64,000 bases of DNA from an uncultured Gammaproteobacteria bacterium (GCA_902553145.1 CACDKD010000003.1:66168-130167), one strand, 5' to 3'. Shown: positions 37,505-48,522, numbered from the stretch's first letter. The notes: generated by a model not told the origin, from the sequence alone. Numbers and translations: made by a program.

Positions 37505-39253
37505 GTGAGTATCCAATCCTTAACATATCTTTTTGTCGGCATCAGTTTTGGCCTGTATATTTTTATCGCGATTAAATCGAGAGCTGGATCGACTCATGAG
37601 TTTTACATCGCTGGAAAAGGCGTGCATCCAGTTGCAAATGGAATGGCCACAGCGGCAGATTGGATGTCTGCTGCTTCTTTTATTTCAATGGCCGGATTGA
37701 TTTCCTTCATGGGCAGAGATGGCGCGGTTTATCTCATGGGATGGACAGGAGGGTATGTCCTACTGGCTTTGCTTTTGGCACCATACTTAAGAAAGTTTGG
37801 TCAATACACCGTCCCTGACTTTATTGGCACCCGTTATTATTCCAACACAGCAAGAGTTGTTGCTGTGCTTTGCTTGATCATCGTTTCATTCACCTATGTT
37901 GCAGGCCAAATGAGAGGAGTTGGTATCGTTTTCTCTAGATTTCTTGAAGTTGAAATTGAAACTGGAGTCATCATTGGCATGGGAATTGTTTTCTTTTATG
38001 CGGTTCTAGGCGGCATGAAGGGAATCACTTATACACAGGTTGCACAGTATTGTGTTTTAATCTTTGCTTATTTGGTTCCAGCAATCTTTATTTCAATTTT
38101 AATCACAGGCAATCCAATCCCTCAATTTGGTTTTGGCGACAGACTGATTGATCAGGATATTTATCTTTTAGAAAAATTGGATCTGATCATGACCGATATT
38201 GGTTTTAAACCATACACAAGTGGATTAAAAGAGACCATTGATGTTTTTTGTATCACAGCAGCATTGATGCTGGGAACGGCAGGGTTGCCGCATGTAATCG
38301 TTCGTTTCTTTACAGTGCCTGATGTGGCATCTGCTAGAAGATCAGCTGGGTATGCTCTCATCTTCATTGCCATTTTATATACAACCGCACCTGCTGTCTC
38401 CACATTTGCAAGATACAATTTACTCGAATCAACGCATGAAGTTTCATATCAAGAAGCGCCTCAATGGTTTAAAAATTGGGAAGACATTGGACTGATTGCT
38501 TGGAGGGATAAAAACAATGATGGATTGATTCAGTATGCATCAGGAAATGCCTTTGACCCAGTCAAGCCAAAATATCTTGACTCAAAGGGTGAATTCGGCG
38601 AAAGGGTCATTGCAAATAATTCTCAAGCTTCATCCGGTAATGAAGTCTACATTGATCGAGACATCATGGTTCTGGCAAACCCCGAGATTGCAGAGTTGCC
38701 ACCTTGGATTATTGCCTTGGTTGCTGCAGGTGCACTTGCGGCTGCCTTATCAACTGCTGCAGGTCTCTTATTAGTCATTTCAGCTTCTGTTTCGCATGAC
38801 CTTATCAAGAAGACTTTTGCGACCAATATTACTGAAAAGAAAGAGCTTTTGTATGCTCGTTTTTCGGTTCTGATTGCTGTCATTATCGCTGGCTTATTCG
38901 GTATTTACCCGCCTGGTTTCGTTGCTCAAGTGGTTGCATTTGCATTCGGGCTTGCTGCAGCAACACTTTTTCCAGCACTTTTGTTGGGAATTTTCACCAA
39001 AAAAATAAACAAAGAAGGCGCCATTTCAGGAATGTTGGCAGGACTGCTTTTTACCTTGGCTTATATCGTGTATTTTAAATTCATGCATCCAGAGCTTAAT
39101 TCTTCATCGAACTGGTTATGGGGGATATCACCTGAAGGCATTGGTACTATCGGTATGCTGATCAATATTTCAGTGAGCTTAATTGTATCATTAGTGACAA
39201 GAAAAACGCCTGATGAGATCAGGGACTTGGTAGATCAAATTAGACAACCTTAG
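37505..39253 (+). CDS. Sodium:solute symporter family protein (ActP/VC_2705-like)
   Basis: YIAGKGVHPVANGMATAADWMSAASFISMAGLI; GTAGLPHVIVRFFTVPDVASARRSAGYAL. Confidence 0.93.
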   Translation: MSIQSLTYLFVGISFGLYIFIAIKSRAGSTHEFYIAGKGVHPVANGMATAADWMSAASFISMAGLISFMGRDGAVYLMGWTGGYVLLALLLAPYLRKFGQYTVPDFIGTRYYSNTARVVAVLCLIIVSFTYVAGQMRGVGIVFSRFLEVEIETGVIIGMGIVFFYAVLGGMKGITYTQVAQYCVLIFAYLVPAIFISILITGNPIPQFGFGDRLIDQDIYLLEKLDLIMTDIGFKPYTSGLKETIDVFCITAALMLGTAGLPHVIVRFFTVPDVASARRSAGYALIFIAILYTTAPAVSTFARYNLLESTHEVSYQEAPQWFKNWEDIGLIAWRDKNNDGLIQYASGNAFDPVKPKYLDSKGEFGERVIANNSQASSGNEVYIDRDIMVLANPEIAELPPWIIALVAAGALAAALSTAAGLLLVISASVSHDLIKKTFATNITEKKELLYARFSVLIAVIIAGLFGIYPPGFVAQVVAFAFGLAAATLFPALLLGIFTKKINKEGAISGMLAGLLFTLAYIVYFKFMHPELNSSSNWLWGISPEGIGTIGMLINISVSLIVSLVTRKTPDEIRDLVDQIRQP

Positions 39254-39262
39254 GAGAAGCGA

Positions 39263-40072
39263 GTGATTGAAACTATATTTTTTGAAGCGTCCATGCACCA
39301 ATTTGCATATTTTATTAATTGGTTAGCACTCACATTGCTTTGGATGATCAGTCTCAGGATAAAAGATTCAAGCATCATAGATATTTATTGGGGATTCGGG
39401 TTTGTCCTGATTGCTTGGGCCTGTTCTTTTCATAATTATATGAACGGATTAGGTTCGACTGATATACAAGAAATACTGCTAGTAATGGTCACCATTTGGG
39501 GGTTGAGACTGACTTATTATCTTGCAAGGCGGAATTTAGGACATGGCGAGGATTATAGGTATGTAAAAATGAGAAATGCCTCTAAAAGAGACTGGAGGCT
39601 CGTCAGTTACTTCAGAGTCTTTATGCTTCAAGGAGTTCTTCAAGCAATCATTTCATGGCCAATTTTTCTGATCTTTAGTCTTGATACAAACAAAGGTTCT
39701 TCCGCCTTAGTTGCTTTTGCAATCATATTTTTTATCATCGGATTTCTATTTGAATCCATTGCAGACCAACAAATGAAGAAATTTAAGTCGGATCCAAATA
39801 ACTCATCGAAAATTATGAACAAAGGCTTGTGGAAATACTCAAGGCACCCAAATTATTTTGGTGACTTTCTTCAGTGGTTTGCAATCTTTGTATTATCTTT
39901 ATCGACAGGTTCTTTCTTAGGTGCGGTTGCTCCTGCAATGATGTTATTCATCTTTTTCAAGTTGACGATTCGTTTGTTGGAAAAGCCTCAATCTAAAAAA
40001 AGACCCGGCTACAATCAATACATCGACGACACGAACATGTTTTTTCCAGGACCGAGAAGTAAAAAGGATTAG
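39263..40072 (+). CDS. DUF1295 / steroid 5-alpha-reductase-like membrane protein
   Basis: DIYWGFGFVLIAW; GEDYRYVKMR; GLWKYSRHPNYFGDFLQWF. Confidence 0.9.
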   Translation: MIETIFFEASMHQFAYFINWLALTLLWMISLRIKDSSIIDIYWGFGFVLIAWACSFHNYMNGLGSTDIQEILLVMVTIWGLRLTYYLARRNLGHGEDYRYVKMRNASKRDWRLVSYFRVFMLQGVLQAIISWPIFLIFSLDTNKGSSALVAFAIIFFIIGFLFESIADQQMKKFKSDPNNSSKIMNKGLWKYSRHPNYFGDFLQWFAIFVLSLSTGSFLGAVAPAMMLFIFFKLTIRLLEKPQSKKRPGYNQYIDDTNMFFPGPRSKKD

Positions 40073-40086
40073 ACAGGACTTATTAT

Positions 40087-40689
40087 TTAATCCTTAAGCC
40101 TTTGATACCAGGTTGATGTATCTTTGGGTATGAAATTTCTAATTTCTATAATTGCTTCGTCAACATTACTCACCAGAACCAATTCATCACTAGTTGATTG
40201 AGGCAAAAACCCTTCTTTCACTGAGTGTTCAATGAAGACCCTTAGTTTTGAATAATAATTTTCAATATTCAGCAAAATAATTGGTTTTGTTTGCAGTCCT
40301 AGTTGATTCCAGGTCAAAGATTCAAAAAATTCTTCCCATGTACCCACTCCACCCGGAAGGCAGACAACTGCTTGAGACTTGTCGGCCATCATCTTTTTTC
40401 TTTCGTGCATGTTTTTTACAATGATTAGTTCATTTAAACCTTGATGGCCAACCTCAATATCGTCCAACTGCTCAGTAATAATTCCTGTTATATGACCACC
40501 AGCATCTATGGCGCTGTTACCAAGAATTCCCATTAATCCGTTGCTGCCACCACCGTAAACAATTCCATAATTATTTTCTGTTAGTTTCCAAGCAAGCTCT
40601 TTTGCCGTTTCTGAGTATATGTTTCTATTCCCTGGGCTTGAACCAGCGAAAACACAAACGTTTTTAATTTCAAAAGAATCAGAAGGCAT
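40087..40689 (-). CDS. LOG family protein (Rossmann-fold nucleotide-binding)
   Basis: CVFAGSSPGNRNIY, YGGGSNGLMGILG, VCLPGGVGTWEEFFE. Confidence 0.93.
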   Translation of the reverse strand: MPSDSFEIKNVCVFAGSSPGNRNIYSETAKELAWKLTENNYGIVYGGGSNGLMGILGNSAIDAGGHITGIITEQLDDIEVGHQGLNELIIVKNMHERKKMMADKSQAVVCLPGGVGTWEEFFESLTWNQLGLQTKPIILLNIENYYSKLRVFIEHSVKEGFLPQSTSDELVLVSNVDEAIIEIRNFIPKDTSTWYQRLKD

Positions 40690-40691
40690 AT

Positions 40692-42137
40692 CTATATGAG
40701 AAACAAAGGAACAAGATATAGGCCTGCCAGAGTTACAACAACAATAGCAATCAAATTGATAACAATTCCTGCTCTCATCATTTGAGGAACCTTGATCAAT
40801 TCTGACCCAAAGACAATCGCATTGGGAGGAGTTGCAACGGGCAACATAAAGGCACAGCTCGCAGCAATCGCAATCGAAGCAGTAAGAAGAAGAGGGTCAA
40901 AACCAAACTGAGTGGCTATGATTGCAACTATGGGCAGAAAAGTTGCGGTGGTTGCTAAATTAGATGTTAGCTCAGTAAGAAATATAATCAAGGCCGTGAA
41001 CATTATGATCAAGAGCACCATGCTGAGACCCAGCGGCATCAAATTTCCAATCCAAGCAGCAAGACCCGTCGTTTGGGCAGCAGCTGCGAGCGATAATCCG
41101 CCTCCAAATAATAATAGAACACCCCATGGAACACCCTCTTGCGCATCTTTCCATTCAAGGAGATTTTGATCGGTGCTCTTGCTCGGCGTTAAGAACAAAG
41201 CCAATCCACAAAGCATTGCAATTCCTGGATCTGATAAACCCTCCAGTCCAGGGATATCATTGATGATGTCCCTAGTGATCCATAGCATTGCAGTCGATAG
41301 GAAAATGACCAAAACCCTCATCTCGGATACTTTCATTTCACCAAGTTCAGATTTCATATTTATTATGATGTCTTGTGTTTGTGTGGACGCTTCAAATGAA
41401 ACAGGAAAAGACATTCTAGTGAGAGTAAACCATGCAAGTGGAAGCAAAGTTGCACTGACGGGTACCCCAACTTTCATCCAATCAACAAATGATATTGAGA
41501 CGTTGTATTGCTCTTCCATAAAGCCATTCAGTGCCATATTGGGGGCTGTACCAATCAGAGTTGCTATGCCTCCAATATTGGCTGCGTAAGCAATTCCCAA
41601 AAGCAAGGCAACTTGAAAGTTCACTTTCTCCGAATCAGTCAAATTTGTCATCGATTCCTTCACAACCGAAATAATTGCAAGACCGATTGGAAGGAGCATT
41701 ACTGTCGTTGATGTATTCATGATCCACATACTCAGAACGCACGAACTGAGCATGAAACCTGCTATGATTGATCTCCCCGCAGTTCCTGTCAAATTGAGTA
41801 CATTTAGTGCGATTCTTTTATGAAGATTGCATTTCTGAATTGCAATAGAGAGAAAAAATCCACCCATGAAAAGATAAATATTTTTATTGGCATAAGGGGC
41901 GGAGGTTTCTTCAATGGATGCAACGCCAAGCAGAGGAAAGAAAATTAAGGGGATTAGGGCAGTTATGGCAATGTGAACGGCTTCCGTCGCCCACCAGATA
42001 CCCATCCATACGAAAATTGCTGCCGCTTTCTGTGCTTCGATTGGCAAACCTTCTGGATTTGGAAGGAATAAAATAAGGATTGCCGCGACCAATCCTAGGA
42101 AAAATCCAGTATTTGATTTTGAATTTTTTTGCATCAC
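40692..42137 (-). CDS. SLC13/DASS family sodium/dicarboxylate symporter
   Basis: ANIGGIATLIGTAPNMAL, LTELTSNLATTATFLPI, PVATPPNAIVFGS. Confidence 0.93.
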   Translation of the reverse strand: MMQKNSKSNTGFFLGLVAAILILFLPNPEGLPIEAQKAAAIFVWMGIWWATEAVHIAITALIPLIFFPLLGVASIEETSAPYANKNIYLFMGGFFLSIAIQKCNLHKRIALNVLNLTGTAGRSIIAGFMLSSCVLSMWIMNTSTTVMLLPIGLAIISVVKESMTNLTDSEKVNFQVALLLGIAYAANIGGIATLIGTAPNMALNGFMEEQYNVSISFVDWMKVGVPVSATLLPLAWFTLTRMSFPVSFEASTQTQDIIINMKSELGEMKVSEMRVLVIFLSTAMLWITRDIINDIPGLEGLSDPGIAMLCGLALFLTPSKSTDQNLLEWKDAQEGVPWGVLLLFGGGLSLAAAAQTTGLAAWIGNLMPLGLSMVLLIIMFTALIIFLTELTSNLATTATFLPIVAIIATQFGFDPLLLTASIAIAASCAFMLPVATPPNAIVFGSELIKVPQMMRAGIVINLIAIVVVTLAGLYLVPLFLI

Positions 42138-42223
42138 AAGCTTAATAAAATGAGAAGACCCATCATAAATTACACCAATAAATAATTGAACCTATTTTCT
42201 GTAATCTATGAACATATTATCTG

Positions 42224-42241
42224 TGTTGTATTAGAACAACA
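42224..42241. promoter_or_regulatory. Inverted repeat upstream of the TonB-dependent receptor gene (candidate operator)
   Basis: TGTTGT-ATTAGA-ACAACA. Confidence 0.3.
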
Positions 42242-42323
42242 TAAGGGGAACCGCATGATAATGGAAAATTTGAAATTTATGATACAGTTTTTTCTATAAA
42301 TATTTTTTATGAGGGAAAGGTAA

Positions 42324-45300
42324 ATGACTCAGAAAATTACTCGCTATTTCACATTAATAGCTCTTTTAACTATGCCATTGACAGCAATTTCGCAAGAAGA
42401 TTCAGTCGAATCAAATAACATTGAAGAGATCACTGTTACAGGCTCACAAATCAAAGGCGCCAAAATCACTGGCGCTTTACCAGTATCTGTTCTTGATTTC
42501 CAAGACGTAGAGGCACTAGGAGTAGATTCAGGTGATGAACTCCTTGAGAACGTTGTTGAGAATGGAATGAACTTCTTTAACGAAGCTGAAAATGCTTCGG
42601 GTGGAGTCAACTCATCTCGTGGTGATGTCGGGGCTTATAACCTTAGAAATATGGGTGTCGGTAATACACTTACTCTCCTAAACGGAAGAAGAATGGTTAA
42701 TTCACCAGGATATCAAACCGAATTGTTGGGCGGAGACTATGTACCCACAGTCAGTGTTAATACAAACCTGGTTCCTGTTTGGGGAATAGACAGACTCGAG
42801 ATTCTTCGAGATGGTGCTTCTGCAATTTATGGTGCCGATGCAGTTTCAGGGGTTGTTAACAATGTGCTTCAAACAGATTACGAAGGATTTCAATTTAGGA
42901 CAAAAATGGGATGGTACGAACATTTTGGTGCTAACGACAAAACCTTCACTGCCAAGTGGGGAACCAACTTCAATGATGATAAAGGCAATGTCAGTGTCTT
43001 TGTTGACTTTTATGATCGTGACAATATCAATTCATCCGAGGACCCTAGGTGGGGCAATGGAGATCATAGAATGTGGACCACTTGCGACCTTCCTGACGGA
43101 GTGGAAGCAGAAGGCAGATGTTTAGAAGACGGCAATCCTTGGTCAAATAACTCTTCATTTAGAAATAACAGTGCGAACAGCTTGTATGGACAGTTTGACA
43201 TGGTTACTTCTAAGGAGCATGGAAGCAGTAATCCATTGAATCATGTCTTCACAGACAGCAATGGTGAGTTTGAAGTTTTCCCATTGGGCGATCCGAGATG
43301 CAGTAATCGATCAAGCCAAGGCGGTCAAGTTTTTGATACGGGTTATGGAACATGTATTGCTCAAGATGGAAACGGAACAGAAAGATACAATCTTTGGGGC
43401 AACACGGATGTTCGATCCGATATGCGAAGAAGCAATATCTTTGTTTATATAAACAATGAACTTGCAAATGGCTTGGAATCTTTCACAGAGATTGGCTTTT
43501 ATAATTCCGATTCATTTTTGATCAGACATCCTTCATATGCTTTCAGTTCAGTTAAGCATAGAGTTGGAGCAGATAACTATTATTTGAATCAAATGTCTTT
43601 TACCGATGCTGATGGAAACACGCTTGATTTCAAAGGATATCAACTCTACATCGATAATTATCGTTATGCAGAAAGAATGAGACATGTAAATGTCGACAAA
43701 CAAACTTACAGGTTGCTTCAAGGCTTTAGAGGCGAAGTTGATGATTGGGATTGGGAAGCAGCTTTGCTTTACTCAAAAGCAACATCTGACGACGTAACAA
43801 GCAATCGGGTTTCTAATACGCTTCTAAAAGAAGCACTTAACGATCCGACTCCAGCAGCTTACAACCCATTCAGTGCAGGCGTAAATAGCAACGTCGAGAG
43901 AATACTCGTTGATGTTTACAGAAAAGGTTCTAGTTCGCTTTCGATGATGGATTTCAAAGTTTCCAATGGAAACTTTATGGACTTGTCAGCAGGACCTATG
44001 GGCGTTATGTTCGGTATCGAAGTTAGAAGAGAGCAGATCGTTGATGATCGTGATCCAAGATTGGATGGAACAATAACTTATGTCGATTATGAAAACGACA
44101 CCTATCCTGAGATTGGCGATGTAGTAAACTCATCTCCAACTGGAGACGTCAGTGGCGAAAGAAATACACTTTCACTATTTACAGAAGCTCAAATACCTCT
44201 TGCTGAAAATGTGAATGCACAGCTTGCACTCAGGTATGAGAATATGTCTGACGTGGAAGATTCGTTGGTCAGTAAGTTAGCAATTGGTTGGGAGATTTCG
44301 GATTCAGTGCTATTTAGAGCTTCTGCTTCAACCTCATTCAGAGCACCTAATATTGTGCAGATCAATGAGAAAATTGTTGTAAGAAGTGGCACACGTTATG
44401 ACTGGGCGATGTACAGACTAGAACAGCTCGCTGGTTTGGATAGCGATGACTTAGACTCTAGATCGTCGCAACAACGACAGGCAACGGGTGCTGACGGACT
44501 TCTTCCTGAAGAATCGGATAACTACTCAGTTGGTTTTGTGATCACACCGGCAAACATCGATGGTTTGACAATCACCGCTGATTACTGGTCGATCGACAAA
44601 GAAAACACAATTGGACTGTTTGGTAGAGAAAACCACACTGTGCAAGATATGCTTCTAAGAATTGCGAATGGCAATAACAATTGCGATACGTTTGGTGGGC
44701 ACGGAGTCATTGAGAGAAGTGCACCAGATGCTGATCAGATTGCTGCTGCAAATGCTGCGGGTATTTGTCCGTTTGGAAATGTGAACTACGTGGCAGACAA
44801 CTACCTCAATTTAGCGGATAGAAAGATTGAAGGATTTGATCTCGGTGTATATTACAATTTTGATACCGATGTTGGCGACTTCAGTATTCGTTATATTGGA
44901 AGCTTTATAGATACGTTCGAGCAGGAGCCAGGCGGAGTCTTTGCTGACATGGCGGCGAGAAAAGCTAACGGCGATATTCCTGCAGATATTCCACTAGGAG
45001 GGTTTGGTGATCTTCTATTGATGGATGGTAATTATGACAACAAACATACGTTTCGTGCTTCATATAGAAGTGGACCATTTGGAGCAAACTTAACTGCTCT
45101 AAAAAAAGGTGAATTCTATCAAAATAGTTTGACTAGACCTGATGGAACCAAATTTATGATTGATTCAATGATGACAATGGACTTGAGTTTTGATTATAGA
45201 TTTGATCTTGATACACCAGGAGTAACAGCAAGAGTCCGTTTCGCGATTAAAAACTTTACGGACGAACGTGCTCCATTGGCAGACCGATATTACGGTTATT

Positions 45301-45362
45301 TTGCTGATGCTCATCAAGACTATGGCCGAAACTATTACTTAGATCTAAATGTTAAGTTCTAA
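42324..45362 (+). CDS. TonB-dependent receptor
   Basis: Signal peptide; EEITVTGSQIKGAKITGALPVSVLD plug; ERLEILRDGASAIYGADAVSGVVN-type motif; C-terminal aromatic beta-strand YYLDLNVKF. Confidence 0.95.
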   Translation: MTQKITRYFTLIALLTMPLTAISQEDSVESNNIEEITVTGSQIKGAKITGALPVSVLDFQDVEALGVDSGDELLENVVENGMNFFNEAENASGGVNSSRGDVGAYNLRNMGVGNTLTLLNGRRMVNSPGYQTELLGGDYVPTVSVNTNLVPVWGIDRLEILRDGASAIYGADAVSGVVNNVLQTDYEGFQFRTKMGWYEHFGANDKTFTAKWGTNFNDDKGNVSVFVDFYDRDNINSSEDPRWGNGDHRMWTTCDLPDGVEAEGRCLEDGNPWSNNSSFRNNSANSLYGQFDMVTSKEHGSSNPLNHVFTDSNGEFEVFPLGDPRCSNRSSQGGQVFDTGYGTCIAQDGNGTERYNLWGNTDVRSDMRRSNIFVYINNELANGLESFTEIGFYNSDSFLIRHPSYAFSSVKHRVGADNYYLNQMSFTDADGNTLDFKGYQLYIDNYRYAERMRHVNVDKQTYRLLQGFRGEVDDWDWEAALLYSKATSDDVTSNRVSNTLLKEALNDPTPAAYNPFSAGVNSNVERILVDVYRKGSSSLSMMDFKVSNGNFMDLSAGPMGVMFGIEVRREQIVDDRDPRLDGTITYVDYENDTYPEIGDVVNSSPTGDVSGERNTLSLFTEAQIPLAENVNAQLALRYENMSDVEDSLVSKLAIGWEISDSVLFRASASTSFRAPNIVQINEKIVVRSGTRYDWAMYRLEQLAGLDSDDLDSRSSQQRQATGADGLLPEESDNYSVGFVITPANIDGLTITADYWSIDKENTIGLFGRENHTVQDMLLRIANGNNNCDTFGGHGVIERSAPDADQIAAANAAGICPFGNVNYVADNYLNLADRKIEGFDLGVYYNFDTDVGDFSIRYIGSFIDTFEQEPGGVFADMAARKANGDIPADIPLGGFGDLLLMDGNYDNKHTFRASYRSGPFGANLTALKKGEFYQNSLTRPDGTKFMIDSMMTMDLSFDYRFDLDTPGVTARVRFAIKNFTDERAPLADRYYGYFADAHQDYGRNYYLDLNVKF

Positions 45363-45383
45363 GTTTTCAGTACAATAAAAAAA

Positions 45384-45409
45384 GGGAGCCTCAGGCTCCC
45401 TTTTTTTTT
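45384..45409 (+). terminator. Rho-independent terminator after the TonB-dependent receptor gene
   Basis: GGGAGCCTCAGGCTCCC followed by a T run. Confidence 0.93.
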
Positions 45410-45433
45410 AGATCTTCTATAGACTGAACAAAT

Positions 45434-47185
45434 ATGCTAATTGAACCAATCAATATCAAAAAAATATCTTCATTACTCTTAGTTGCGTTTATTTCGTACT
45501 CGAATACTTTGCATACGCAAACCACTTCTTATATTGATTATCAATCACCATTTCACCCAACCCTATCTGATGGTCCAATGGTTGTTTCACAAAACAAATT
45601 AACTTCTGACGTTGGGATTGAAATTATAAAAAGAGGAGGCAATGCAGTAGATGCTGCAGTGGCTGTTGGATTTTCACTGGCAGTGACCCTTCCCAGAGCT
45701 GGCAATCTTGGCGGCGGCGGGTTTATGTTGATCTATTTTAAAGAACAGAATGAAATCCTTGCAATAGATTATCGTGGACAATCGCCCATGGAACTAGAAG
45801 GCAATCAAATATTTGGAGTAGAGCTTCCAGAGGATTACGAGAAAGTAAATCGGGACATAGTTAGATATGGATACAAAGCTTCGACTGTTCCAGGAACAGT
45901 TTCAGGGTTGTTGCTAGCGCATGCTCAATTTGGAAAGCTTCCACTCGACGAGGTCATGAAGCCAGCGATTGACCAAGCTGTCAACGGCATCAATGTTTCC
46001 TTTGATCTAGAGCAAGCTATTGCGAGCGCTCCTCAATTGTCATGGGATGATGAATCAAGAGGAATTTACTTTAACAATGGCAAGCCTTTACAAGAAGGAT
46101 CTATCATGCAAAGACCCGATCTTGCAAAAACAATGACTCTCATTTCTGAAAATGGCTCAAAGGGTTTCTATGAGGGTGAGGTGGCCAAGAAAATTGTTGA
46201 ATCAATGTCTAACAATGGTGGAAATATCACTATTGAAGATCTTCAAAACTACAAAGCTAGATTTTCACAACCAATAGGGGTCAACTATCGAGGAAATAAG
46301 GTCTATACCCATGGGCCACCTTCAGGAGGGGGTATAGTTTTACTTACTGCACTCAAAGTTTTGGAATATTATGATCTTGGTCAAATAGGAAATAATTCTG
46401 CTCTTACTTATCATTTATTGGCTGAAGCGTTGAGAAGAGGTCACAATAATCGTTCGCATCATGTGGGCGATCCTTCGTTTTATAATGTGCCTTATGATGA
46501 TTTAATGTCAGATGAGAGGATCAGGGAATTTGCAAAGAGCATCAGCTTAAAGAAGGCTTCCAGCGCAAGAGAAATAAAACCACTGGAAATTATTCAAGAA
46601 TCAAAAAATACCACCCATTATTCGATCGTTGATGAAGACGGCAATGCCGTTTCCAATACTTATACATTAGGTTATTCATTTGGATCGGGTGTAACCATAC
46701 CCGGCACCGGAATATTGATGAACAATCAAATGAATAACTTTGCCTACCAGCATGGCAATAAAAAAATTGAGGGCAGAGGAGCAAGCCCTGGCAATAAGTA
46801 TGAACCTGGAAAAAGACCTATGAGCACGATGGCTCCAACAATTGTGTTCGATGAGAATGATAAGCTTTTCTTGATTACAGGATCTCCAGGCGGCAAATTA
46901 ATACCAGCTGCAATACTTAGGCTTGTCACGGGAGTGATTGATTTCGACTTAAATATTGGTGAAGCAACTATGTTGCCTAGGATTCATAAAGACTGGCCAT
47001 ACAGAGGCATCGATTATGAGTCGAACGTTTCATCAGACACGCTGAATCTTTTAAAAAAAATTGGTCATAAAGTAGAACCATCAAAAACCATGGGAAGCAC
47101 ACAAAGCATTCTTATCATAGAAGATAAAAATCATGGTTATTCTGATTTAAGAAGACCAAATGCAGGTGTTTCATATATTGAATAA
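45434..47185 (+). CDS. ggt: Gamma-glutamyltransferase
   Basis: GGNAVDAAVAVGFSLAVTLPRAGNLGGGGFML; TTHYSIVDEDGNAVSNTYTL catalytic Thr region; SPGGKLIPAAILR. Confidence 0.95.
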   Translation: MLIEPINIKKISSLLLVAFISYSNTLHTQTTSYIDYQSPFHPTLSDGPMVVSQNKLTSDVGIEIIKRGGNAVDAAVAVGFSLAVTLPRAGNLGGGGFMLIYFKEQNEILAIDYRGQSPMELEGNQIFGVELPEDYEKVNRDIVRYGYKASTVPGTVSGLLLAHAQFGKLPLDEVMKPAIDQAVNGINVSFDLEQAIASAPQLSWDDESRGIYFNNGKPLQEGSIMQRPDLAKTMTLISENGSKGFYEGEVAKKIVESMSNNGGNITIEDLQNYKARFSQPIGVNYRGNKVYTHGPPSGGGIVLLTALKVLEYYDLGQIGNNSALTYHLLAEALRRGHNNRSHHVGDPSFYNVPYDDLMSDERIREFAKSISLKKASSAREIKPLEIIQESKNTTHYSIVDEDGNAVSNTYTLGYSFGSGVTIPGTGILMNNQMNNFAYQHGNKKIEGRGASPGNKYEPGKRPMSTMAPTIVFDENDKLFLITGSPGGKLIPAAILRLVTGVIDFDLNIGEATMLPRIHKDWPYRGIDYESNVSSDTLNLLKKIGHKVEPSKTMGSTQSILIIEDKNHGYSDLRRPNAGVSYIE

Positions 47186-47217
47186 TTACTTTATTTATTT
47201 GAGTTAGAATTAAGGGC

Positions 47218-48522
47218 ATGAGTATTGAAATTTTATATTGGATAGTTTTGATTGCAGTTTTTGCTGGCCTTGCTTATTTGGGCCGTAATACCAATTTGAA
47301 GTTGTGGGTCAGGGTTGTTGCAGCACTTGTGATTGGAGCGATTTTAGGCTTTATATTTGGAGAAGTGGCTGCTTCATCGAAATGGATTGGTGATCTTTTT
47401 GTCAGGTTTATAAAAATGTTGGTTGTTCCACTGATATTCACCTCATTGGTTGCAGGCGTGGTCTCCATGGGGGATCCGAAAAGGCTTGGATCCATTGGCA
47501 TTAAAACCATTGCCTTATATCTGTTGACCACTCTTTTTGCTATCACTATTGGCTTGATACTGGGGACATTATTCTCTCCCGGTGCTGGCATTGACATAAC
47601 AGGAGTGGATCCATACAGCGCTGTACAATCATCACAAAGCATCGGCGATCGTTTATTTGGAATTGTTCCTCTTAATCCAATTGGTTCACTCGCGGATGGC
47701 GATGTCCTTCCAATCATTTTCTTTTCAATATTGCTTGGTATTGGAATTATATTGGGTGGAAATAAAACCGAAAAGCTTGGCGAAGTTTTCTCATCGGCAG
47801 CTGAAGCCATTTTACAAATTGCTCACCTGGTGATGCAAATGGCACCATTTGGTGTTCTTGCTTTGGTCGCTTGGGTTTCAGGAACAATGGGATTGGCCGC
47901 GCTGCAGAACTTGTTTGTATTAACCATCATTCTCTATGTTGGCTGTATATTGCATATGATCTTGGTGTATGGTGGTTTGATTCGTTTTGGGGCCAGACTG
48001 CCTCTAAAAAACTTTTTCAAAGGAATCTTAGATGCACAAGCAGTTGCTTATTCAACCTCATCAAGTTCTGCAACACTTCCAGTCACGCTCCAATGTGTTG
48101 AGAATAACTTAGGCGTCAAGAAAACAGTCGCATCATCAGTTCTTCCGCTTGGCGCTACTATAAACATGGACGGAACGGCACTTTATCTTGGAGTCGTTGC
48201 ACTCTTTTCTGCACAAATATTTGGAGTACAGCTTGAACTTTCTGATTATCTTTTGATTGCAATGACTGCCACATTGACTTCAATAGGTACTGCAGGCATT
48301 CCATCCGCATCTTTATTTTTATTGGCAACAGTTCTATCTGTCATTGGTATCAGCGATGCTCAGACTGCACTGATTGTAGGATTTGTTTTACCATTTGATC
48401 GAATCCTTGACATGGCTAGAACGGTTGTCAATATAACAGGCGATGCAACCGTATCTATTCTTGTAGCAAAATCAGAGGACGATATTGATGAAGAAGTTTT
48501 TCGTAGTGAAAGCGTAATATAA
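47218..48522 (+). CDS. Dicarboxylate/amino acid:cation symporter (DAACS family)
   Basis: FIKMLVVPLIFTSLVAGV; STSSSSATLPVTL; GATINMDGTALY. Confidence 0.95.
   Translation: MSIEILYWIVLIAVFAGLAYLGRNTNLKLWVRVVAALVIGAILGFIFGEVAASSKWIGDLFVRFIKMLVVPLIFTSLVAGVVSMGDPKRLGSIGIKTIALYLLTTLFAITIGLILGTLFSPGAGIDITGVDPYSAVQSSQSIGDRLFGIVPLNPIGSLADGDVLPIIFFSILLGIGIILGGNKTEKLGEVFSSAAEAILQIAHLVMQMAPFGVLALVAWVSGTMGLAALQNLFVLTIILYVGCILHMILVYGGLIRFGARLPLKNFFKGILDAQAVAYSTSSSSATLPVTLQCVENNLGVKKTVASSVLPLGATINMDGTALYLGVVALFSAQIFGVQLELSDYLLIAMTATLTSIGTAGIPSASLFLLATVLSVIGISDAQTALIVGFVLPFDRILDMARTVVNITGDATVSILVAKSEDDIDEEVFRSESVI

Noticed and set aside
41173-41589. 138-aa plus-strand ORF opposite the DASS transporter
   Set aside because: Antisense shadow ORF of a conserved membrane protein gene.
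47274-47810. 178-aa minus-strand ORF opposite the DAACS symporter
   Set aside because: Fully antisense to a confidently identified gene; low-complexity composition typical of a shadow ORF.
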